From Candidatus Nealsoniibacteriota bacterium (lineage in GTDB: Bacteria > Patescibacteriota > Minisyncoccia > Minisyncoccales > PWPS01): a stretch of 30,536 nt of DNA. Both the position numbers and the translations under genes were made by a program. Shown in pieces: positions 23,056 to 28,544 of this stretch. Each line of letters opens with the position of its first letter. Position 1 is the first letter of the stretch. Below the pieces are notes generated by a model, which did no database searches, was not told the origin of the DNA, and saw only the letters and a list, made by a program, of their open reading frames with translations. Location of the stretch: contig PWII01000011.1 of NCBI GenBank assembly GCA_003561025.1, positions 1-30,536 on the forward strand. Reading direction: 5' to 3'.

Positions 23056-23520
23056 ATGTCAAACAAGAAGTATTACTTAACAAAAGAAGGGCTTGAAAGG
23101 ATAAAAAAAGAATACGAGGAGTTAAAGACAAAAAGGAGAGAAAAGCTAAAAGAGGATGCTCCAGAGGCAACTCATACGGAGGACCCTGACCCGGAGTATC
23201 TGACATTTCGCAAGGATCTTGCCGTTTTAGAAGAAAAAATTGCAAAAGTAGAGGATGTTTTAAGAAATGTGGAGATAATTAAATCCCCTTCTAAAAAATG
23301 TAAAGATATACGTCTTGGCGCAGAGGTTGTTATAGAGGCGAATGGACAAGAGGATAAGTTTATATTGGTAGGAACAATGGAGGCAGACCCTATTTTTGGC
23401 AAAATTTCTGATGAATCTCCTGTAGGCCGTGCACTTTTAGGGAAAAAAGAAGGTGAGGAAGTAAAGGTTTCTTCAAAGATAGAGGTGATATATAAAATTA
23501 AGAAAGTTTCTTATCAATGA
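23056..23520 (+). CDS. greA: Transcription elongation factor GreA
   Basis: A 154-residue transcript-cleavage factor that rescues backtracked RNA polymerase through its secondary channel. The N-terminal coiled coil is residues 1 to about 75. Its tip EDPDPE (42-47) supplies the acidic residues that coordinate the catalytic metal. The C-terminal FKBP-like domain (about 82-154) has DESPVGRALLGKKEGEEV. It ends in TGA at normal length, showing that UGA is a stop in this organism. That stop overlaps the next gene's start (ATGA, 23517-23520). Confidence 0.96.
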   Translation: MSNKKYYLTKEGLERIKKEYEELKTKRREKLKEDAPEATHTEDPDPEYLTFRKDLAVLEEKIAKVEDVLRNVEIIKSPSKKCKDIRLGAEVVIEANGQEDKFILVGTMEADPIFGKISDESPVGRALLGKKEGEEVKVSSKIEVIYKIKKVSYQ

Positions 23521-24149
23521 ACAATATATTAGACTTTTTAATTAATTTAAATCTATTAAAGGGAAAAAGAAGAAGAGGCTGGCATATTCATGATATAGAA
23601 AATGGAGAAACAACAGCTGAACATATCTTTCATCTTATTTTTTTAGTTTGGATTATTGGAGAAAAGAGAGATGATATAGACACGGAGAGAGCGATAAAAA
23701 TTGCGATGGTTCATGACATCTGTGAAGCATATGCACCTGACCTTACATCTTATGACGCTCTTAGTATTAAGGAGGGAGAAGAGATTAACAGAGAAGAGCT
23801 AGGGAAGAATATTCCAGAAAAAGGAAGACCGACAACAGAGCAGAGAAAGAGATTGCAAGAAGTAAAAGAGAAGCTTGAGGAAGAGGGATTAATAAAACTG
23901 ATAAAACCTCTACAAAACTCATTTAAAGATGAGATTTTTGATTTATGGCAGGAGTATGAGAAAGGAATAACGGCAGAAGGGAGGTTTGTAAAGCAGGCCG
24001 ACAAGTTAATTAACTTACTTCAGGGAATGGAATATTATAAAAAGTATGGTAAGATTGAGCATGAGCTCTGGATAAGAAGAGGAAAGGAGGTAATAGACGA
24101 CCCTTCACTATTAGAGCTACTTGGTGAAATTGAAAAAAAGATAGAGTAA
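23517..24149 (+). CDS. HD-domain phosphohydrolase (HDDC2/YfbR-like)
   Basis: A 210-residue HD-superfamily protein. Metal-binding residues are H36 (ETTAEHIFHL), H66/D67 (AMVHDICEAYAPDLT) and D162 (KQADKLINLLQGMEYY). This pattern and length match the HDDC2/YfbR group of 5'-deoxynucleotidases. A charged helical insert lies between the HD and the last Asp (about 80-150). The substrate is inferred to be a nucleoside monophosphate. The start overlaps the greA stop by 4 bp, so translation is probably coupled. Confidence 0.85.
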   Translation: MNNILDFLINLNLLKGKRRRGWHIHDIENGETTAEHIFHLIFLVWIIGEKRDDIDTERAIKIAMVHDICEAYAPDLTSYDALSIKEGEEINREELGKNIPEKGRPTTEQRKRLQEVKEKLEEEGLIKLIKPLQNSFKDEIFDLWQEYEKGITAEGRFVKQADKLINLLQGMEYYKKYGKIEHELWIRRGKEVIDDPSLLELLGEIEKKIE

Positions 24150-24153
24150 AAAT

Positions 24154-24762
24154 ATGGTAAAACCGAATAAGCTAATCATCAAGCTAATTACCACTACTTT
24201 TTTTGTGCATGCTGGATGGGGACTTATTGCTCCCGTCTATGCAATCTTTATTACCGAGCAGATAAAGGGTGGTTCGTTAGAGATGATTGGTCTTGCCGTG
24301 GGATTGCACTGGATAGTTAAATCGGCAATTCAGCCGTTTTTGGCGTATAAGGCGGACAAGGTAAAAGGAGAGCAAGATGATATGGCATATCTATTTAGAG
24401 GAGCTATTATTGTCACCCTTGTTCCTTTATTTTATATATTTGCTACACAGATATGGCATATTTTTGTATTAGAGATGATACGAGGTGTTGGCCTCGCAAT
24501 GGTTATACCGATTATAAGTGGAATATTTACAAGGCATGTTGATAAGGATTGGGAAGCTTATGCTTGGAGTTTGCAGAGCACCGGGCATGGATTTGCAGTC
24601 GCTTTTTCTGCCATCTTTGGGGGAATAATAGCCGCCTTTTTAGGTTTTCAGATTGTCTTTATCTTGGTCTCTATGACAGGATTTATCGCTGTTGCAATTA
24701 TCTATTACGCGATAAAAAATGACCCGTGGCTTATTAAAGAAGAGGCAGATATTACAAAATAG
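24154..24762 (+). CDS. Half-length MFS-type membrane protein (about 6 TM)
   Basis: A 202-residue membrane protein resembling one six-helix half of a major facilitator transporter. TM helices are near 10-32, 41-62, 80-100, 103-124, 145-165 and 168-188. A degenerate loop motif (AYKADKVKGE, 64-73) lies between TM2 and TM3. The ORF ends cleanly at TAG and a terminator follows, and no second half lies downstream, so this is not a simple frameshift. It could act as a dimer or be a remnant. Substrate unknown. The gap to the HD gene is 4 bp. Confidence 0.75.
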   Translation: MVKPNKLIIKLITTTFFVHAGWGLIAPVYAIFITEQIKGGSLEMIGLAVGLHWIVKSAIQPFLAYKADKVKGEQDDMAYLFRGAIIVTLVPLFYIFATQIWHIFVLEMIRGVGLAMVIPIISGIFTRHVDKDWEAYAWSLQSTGHGFAVAFSAIFGGIIAAFLGFQIVFILVSMTGFIAVAIIYYAIKNDPWLIKEEADITK

Positions 24763-24770
24763 ATAGAAGC

Positions 24771-24800
24771 AAAAAACAGGCAATTTTATATGCCTGTTTT
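24771..24800. terminator. Bidirectional intrinsic terminator
   Basis: AAAACAGGCA (24773-24782) pairs perfectly with TGCCTGTTTT (24791-24800) around an 8-nt loop, flanked by A-run and T-run. It separates the convergent greA block and rplT and can serve both strands. Confidence 0.88.
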
Positions 24801-24816
24801 TAAATATTTTTACTTT

Positions 24817-25164
24817 CTATTTCTTTATTTCTTCTACAATCTTGCTAAACATTTTAGGGTTATCTTTAGCAAGGGAGCTCAGTATCTTTCTATCGAGCTC
24901 AATATTTTTTTGCTTGAGGCCGTAAATAAAGTCGCTATACTTTGTTTCGTTTTCTCTGCAACCGGCATTTATTCTTAGATTCCATAATTTACGCATTACT
25001 CTTTTTTTATTTCTTCTGTCTCTGTAAGAATAACTCCAAGCCTTCATTAGTGCCTCTTTTGCCTGCTTAAACTTTTTGCTTCTTCCCCATCTAAAACCTT
25101 TTACATGTTTTAAGATGTTTCTTCTTCGTTTATTTGCAGTTGATCCTCTTTTTATCCTTGTCAT
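24817..25164 (-). CDS. rplT: 50S ribosomal protein bL20
   Basis: A 115-residue protein essential for early 50S assembly. The basic N-terminal extension has KHVKGFRWGRSKKFKQAKEA. The conserved RDRRNKKRVMRKLWNLRINA sits at residues 48-67, and the globular helical C-terminus ends near KIVEEIKK. It is the last gene of the infC-rpmI-rplT cluster, 1 bp after rpmI. Confidence 0.97.
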   Translation of the reverse strand: MTRIKRGSTANKRRRNILKHVKGFRWGRSKKFKQAKEALMKAWSYSYRDRRNKKRVMRKLWNLRINAGCRENETKYSDFIYGLKQKNIELDRKILSSLAKDNPKMFSKIVEEIKK

Positions 25165-25165
25165 G

Positions 25166-25363
25166 TTAATAGGTTAAATGTTTTTTAATTTTTTTTGCCT
25201 CTTCGGGGCTGACTTCAGTAAGACGGCGAAGCTCTCTTCTCTTTTTACCGCTATTTTTAGCACGATAATGCATCTGCCCCACTGCACGGCGCAACATCTT
25301 TCCATTTTTGGTAATTTTAAATCTTTTTAGGATAGATTTTCTTGTTTTTGGTTTGGATTTCAT
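25166..25363 (-). CDS. rpmI: 50S ribosomal protein bL35
   Basis: A 65-residue basic protein. It has MKSKPKTRKSILKRFKITKN at the N-terminus and the motif AKNSGKKRRELRRLTEVS in the second half. Length matches bL35 (about 65). It sits 4 bp after infC and 1 bp before rplT in the order conserved across bacteria. Confidence 0.96.
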   Translation of the reverse strand: MKSKPKTRKSILKRFKITKNGKMLRRAVGQMHYRAKNSGKKRRELRRLTEVSPEEAKKIKKHLTY

Positions 25364-25367
25364 TTTT

Positions 25368-25880
25368 TTATTTCTTAGAGACGGTAATTGTTAATCCGCG
25401 TGGCTCTTTCCCTAATTCTTTTTCTGTTTTTACTTCTACTTTTTCTTTTAGCATTAAGAGAAATTTGTTTATCTTTTCTCTTCCAACTTCTTGTAACGCC
25501 TTTTGTCTACCTTTTAGAGGCAAGACAATCTTTACATGATTTCCCTCTTCTAAAAACTTCTCAGCAGAGCCTATTCTTGTTTTCATATCATGCTCTGATA
25601 TAGAAAAGCCCAGTCTTATAACTTTTACTTGAAAATTAGCTGTTTTTTCTTGTTTCTTCTTCTTTTTGTTTTCTTTATATGCGTATTTTCCGTAATCAAT
25701 AACCTTGCATACGGGAGGAGTTACATTGTCTGTTACTTGAACCAGATCAAGGCCTCTCTCTTCTGCTACTTGCAACGCCTTTGCTATTGGAACTACTCCG
25801 AAATGTTCTCCCTCTCCGGCAACCAGTCTTACTTCTTTTGCTCTTATATTATTATTAATAGGTGTTTTTTTGTTTTTCAA
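25368..25880 (-). CDS. infC: Translation initiation factor IF-3, non-AUG start
   Basis: A 170-residue IF-3. It prevents premature 50S joining and rejects non-AUG starts. The N-domain has NNNIRAKEVRLV and ends in PPVCKVIDYGKYAY. A Lys-rich linker follows (ENKKKKKQEKTANFQ), then the C-domain with EHDMKTRIGSAEKFL, VKIVLPLKGRQ and GLTITVSKK. No ATG or GTG lies in frame between the upstream region and the conserved N-domain. The start is TTG (25880-25878) or the ATT directly before it (25883-25881). Both give an N-terminus of normal length, and IF-3-sensitive starts are the known autoregulation device in E. coli infC (AUU). tmRNA lies about 30 nt upstream on the same strand. Confidence 0.95.
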   Translation of the reverse strand: MKNKKTPINNNIRAKEVRLVAGEGEHFGVVPIAKALQVAEERGLDLVQVTDNVTPPVCKVIDYGKYAYKENKKKKKQEKTANFQVKVIRLGFSISEHDMKTRIGSAEKFLEEGNHVKIVLPLKGRQKALQEVGREKINKFLLMLKEKVEVKTEKELGKEPRGLTITVSKK

Positions 25881-25912
25881 AATTGTTGTAATGCTTACTG
25901 CTTTAATAAATG

Positions 25913-26274
25913 TGGAGATGGGGGGATTGAGCCCCCGTCCAGAAAATAAAACAAAATACTTCTACAAGCTTAGCCTAATTAAGATATTTCAAAGAATTAA
26001 ATTAGGCAAAAAATCTTTGAATTAAGCCCTAATTTTTTTAGGAGAAAAGCAAGGGCTTATCTCTTATCTCCCTATCCCCATGTATAACACCTTGATGCGC
26101 TTATGAGGAATCGGCGCTAAGATGCCTGCGCTTAAGCTAATGCTAGAGCAGGTTCTTTCTTAAATAAGTTGGCACTTATTAATTTTTGCATGTTTGTTCG
26201 TATAAATACGAACATCAAGACTGCTCTTGGCTTGCGATATTTTGTTTAAAAGTTCTGTCGAAACGTGCATCCCC
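25913..26274 (-). ncRNA. ssrA: tmRNA (transfer-messenger RNA)
   Basis: A 362-nt tmRNA that rescues stalled ribosomes. The 5' end GGGGATGCACGTTTCGAC carries the conserved GTTTCGAC. It pairs with the 3' end CATCTCC plus discriminator A at 25913 (one G.U) to form the acceptor stem. The T-arm is GGGGG/CCCCC with loop CTCAATC, in which the usual first T is C. CCA is not encoded. The tag reading frame is 26173-26132. A promoter lies at 26320-26292, leaving about 15-20 nt of 5' leader for RNase P to remove. No terminator separates it from infC. Confidence 0.95.
26132..26173 (-). other. tmRNA tag-peptide reading frame
   Basis: Reading from the resume codon GCC (26173-26171) to TAA (26134-26132), the tag is ANLFKKEPALALA (13 codons plus stop). 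The hydrophobic ALALA end is of the type recognised by Clp-family proteases. The frame is fixed by the stop and the ALALA ending; the exact resume codon is inferred. Confidence 0.7.
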
Positions 26275-26291
26275 ATTAATTTAGCTTTCCA

Positions 26292-26320
26292 ATGATACCA
26301 AAAAAAATTAATTTAAGCAA
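26292..26320 (-). promoter_or_regulatory. Promoter of ssrA (and probably infC-rpmI-rplT)
   Basis: On the minus strand TTGCTT (26320-26315), a 17-bp spacer ending in TGG, and TATCAT (26297-26292), that is, an extended -10. It lies 18 bp before the mature tmRNA 5' end. Confidence 0.65.
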
Positions 26321-26371
26321 TAGCAGAAGGGCATAGCCACAAACAGAAACTCTTCAAAATTTATCGTTTTA

Positions 26372-26380
26372 TGGTATTAT
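26372..26380 (+). promoter_or_regulatory. Extended -10 element of smpB
   Basis: TGGTATTAT ends 9 bp before the smpB ATG, so the mRNA would have a leader of only about 3 nt. There is no usable Shine-Dalgarno site at that distance. Confidence 0.5.
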
Positions 26381-26389
26381 ACGGTAAGT

Positions 26390-26833
26390 ATGACCACCCT
26401 TGTAAAAAACAAAACAGCAACATTTAATTATCATATCTTAGAAAAAAAAGAAGCCGGCTTGGTGTTGCAAGGGCAAGAAGTAAAGGCCTTAAGAGAAAAA
26501 AAAGCGTCGCTTAATGGTTCTTATGTAACGATAAAGGAAGGAAATTCCTATCTTGTAAACTGCAATATATCTCCATATCAGCAGAAAAATACTTCTATCT
26601 TTTATAATCCAAGAAGGGAAAGGAGGCTACTTCTAAGCAAAAAAGAGATAATGTATCTTTTTGGAAAAGCAAAAGAAAAGGGCATTTCCCTTATTCCTCT
26701 AAGGATATATACGAAGAATAGATTAATTAAGCTGGAGATAGGAGTAGCAAGAGGGAAGAAGAAATATGATAAAAGAGAGGTTATGAAAAAGAGAGAGATA
26801 GACAAAAGAATAAGAAGAGTGGTAAAAAGATAG
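26390..26833 (+). CDS. smpB: SsrA-binding protein SmpB
   Basis: A 147-residue partner of tmRNA that binds its tRNA-like domain and enters the A site with it. It has FNYHILEKKEAGLVLQGQEV, the family's start (N..Y.I.e..eAGI.L.G.EVK). Other marks are NGSYV near residue 44, NPRRERRLLLSKKEI (about 74-88) and a basic C-terminal tail (KYDKREVMKKREIDKRIRR) that would fold in the mRNA channel. It is divergently transcribed from ssrA, 115 bp away, so both parts of trans-translation share one intergenic region. Confidence 0.97.
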   Translation: MTTLVKNKTATFNYHILEKKEAGLVLQGQEVKALREKKASLNGSYVTIKEGNSYLVNCNISPYQQKNTSIFYNPRRERRLLLSKKEIMYLFGKAKEKGISLIPLRIYTKNRLIKLEIGVARGKKKYDKREVMKKREIDKRIRRVVKR

Positions 26834-26837
26834 AGAG

Positions 26838-26843
26838 TATAAT
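26838..26843 (+). promoter_or_regulatory. Candidate -10 box of argS
   Basis: A perfect TATAAT lies 5 bp after the smpB stop and 19 bp before the argS ATG. No good -35 is found 16-18 bp upstream, so it may only supplement read-through from smpB. Confidence 0.35.
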
Positions 26844-26862
26844 AAACCTATATTACAAAAAT

Positions 26863-28497
26863 ATGAAAAAGAGACTGGAAAAAATTTTAACAAAAGAGTT
26901 AGGTAGAGAGATTCGGCTGGAAAGATCAATGGAGGGTTGTGGTGATTACTCATCCAATATCGCTTTTATATTGACCAAAGAGAAAAAAAAGAACCCTAAT
27001 GAGATTGCAGAAGAATTAAAAGTAAAAATTAAGAGCGATATCTTTTCTAAAGTGGAGACAAAAAACGGTTTTTTAAATTTCTTTATAAGTGAAGACTTTT
27101 TAAAAAAAGAGCTTAGTCTAATTTTGGAAAAAGAGAAAGAGTATGGCAGGGGAAAGATAGGAAAGAGGGTGGTCATAGATTATTCTTCTCCCAATATTGC
27201 TAAATCATTTGGAATAGGTCACTTGCGTTCTACTATTATCGGGCAATCGCTTTATAATATCTATCAGTTCTTAGGATGGGATGCTATAGGAATAAACCAT
27301 TTAGGAGACTGGGGGACACAATATGGAAAATTGCTTTATCAGATAAAGAAAGAGAAAAAAGATCCTAAAAAGCTATCTATAAAAGAGCTAGAAGAGCTTT
27401 ATGTTCGCTTTCATAAAGAGGCGGAAGAAGATGAAAAGATAGAAGAAGAAGGGAGAAGATGGTTTGCAAAGCTTGAAAAAGGAGATAAAGAGGCACGAGA
27501 GATATGGAAGATATGTAGAGAAAAGAGCTTGGAAGAGTTTGATGAGATATACGATGAGCTTGGTGTAAAGATTGACTATACGACGGGGGAAAGCTTTTAT
27601 GAAGAAAAATTGACTGACATAATAGAAGAAGCAAAAAAGAAAAAGGTTGCAAAAGAGAGTAAGGGAGCATTTATTATAGATTTTGACGAGATGCCCCCTG
27701 CTATGATTTTAAAATCAGATAAGAGCACAACATATCTAACAAGAGACTTAGCAGCCGTTAAATACAGAATTAATAAATTTTCTCCAGATTTTTTTATCTA
27801 TGAGATAGGAGTTGATCAGACGCTTCACATGAAACAACTTTTTGCTACTGTAGAAAAGATGGGCTGGGCATCAAAGGATAAATTCTTTCATGTTGGACAT
27901 GGCATGTTTCGTCTTAAAGAGGGAAAATTTTCCACACGGAGAGGAAGGACGATACATTTAAGAGAAGTTCTTTCTCTAGCAAAAGAAAAGGCGAAAAAGA
28001 TAATAGAAGAATCTTTGTCATCAAAAGATATCTCTTTGACTGAAAAGGAGGAGATTGCTAAGATTGTTGGAATAGGAGCGATAAAATATAATGACTTAAA
28101 GAGGCACTACAAGAGAGATGTCGTCTTTGACTGGGAAAGAGTTATCACATTAAAAGGAGATTCTGGGCCATATTTGCAATATACCTGTGTTCGTTGTAAA
28201 AGCATATTGGAAAAGGCTAAAGGAAGTGATACAGAGATTGGAAACTTGAATAAAGAAGAAAGAGAGATAGTAAAAAGGTTAACTCAATTTAGGGAGACGG
28301 TGGATGCCGCCGCAGATAGTTTTTCTCCCAATATTATTGCTGAGTATGCTTTTAAGTTGGCAAAGGAGTTTAACTATTTTTATGATAAATATCCAATTTT
28401 GGGAGATAAGAAGAAAGTAGCGATAACAAAAGGAACATATATTATTTTAAAAAAGGCTCTCTTTTTATTAACAATAGAAGTGCCCAAAAAGATGTAA
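26863..28497 (+). CDS. argS: Arginyl-tRNA synthetase
   Basis: A 544-residue class I synthetase charging tRNA-Arg. The N-terminal Arg-N domain (about 1-80) ends in NGFLNFFIS. The catalytic domain begins DYSSPNIAKSFGIGHLRST. The HIGH motif is GIGH here, with the first His replaced by Gly, a variant I also associate with other members of this family. GINHLGDWGTQYGKLL follows. The KMSKS-equivalent is KFSTRRGRTIHL. The C-terminal helical anticodon-binding domain begins near DSGPYLQYTCVR. Length is at the short end for ArgRS. The substrate tRNA-Arg(UCG) is encoded at 2310-2383. Confidence 0.96.
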   Translation: MKKRLEKILTKELGREIRLERSMEGCGDYSSNIAFILTKEKKKNPNEIAEELKVKIKSDIFSKVETKNGFLNFFISEDFLKKELSLILEKEKEYGRGKIGKRVVIDYSSPNIAKSFGIGHLRSTIIGQSLYNIYQFLGWDAIGINHLGDWGTQYGKLLYQIKKEKKDPKKLSIKELEELYVRFHKEAEEDEKIEEEGRRWFAKLEKGDKEAREIWKICREKSLEEFDEIYDELGVKIDYTTGESFYEEKLTDIIEEAKKKKVAKESKGAFIIDFDEMPPAMILKSDKSTTYLTRDLAAVKYRINKFSPDFFIYEIGVDQTLHMKQLFATVEKMGWASKDKFFHVGHGMFRLKEGKFSTRRGRTIHLREVLSLAKEKAKKIIEESLSSKDISLTEKEEIAKIVGIGAIKYNDLKRHYKRDVVFDWERVITLKGDSGPYLQYTCVRCKSILEKAKGSDTEIGNLNKEEREIVKRLTQFRETVDAAADSFSPNIIAEYAFKLAKEFNYFYDKYPILGDKKKVAITKGTYIILKKALFLLTIEVPKKM

Positions 28498-28503
28498 CAG
28501 AAG

Positions 28504-28527
28504 CTGCAGGGGCTTTAACCCTTGCAG
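28504..28527. repeat. Degenerate copy of the CTGCAGGGG palindrome
   Basis: CTGCAGGGG pairs with CCCTTGCAG (one G.T) around a 6-nt loop between argS and ileS. The outer arms match the 2407-2457 element; the loop differs (CTTTAA against TGCAA). No T-run follows. Confidence 0.7.
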
Positions 28528-28544
28528 ATAAAATTATTAGAATT

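Noticed and set aside
23056..23520. Recoding of UGA as glycine (as in Gracilibacteria)
   Set aside because: greA reaches its normal family length exactly at UGA and the next gene starts there (ATGA), so UGA terminates.
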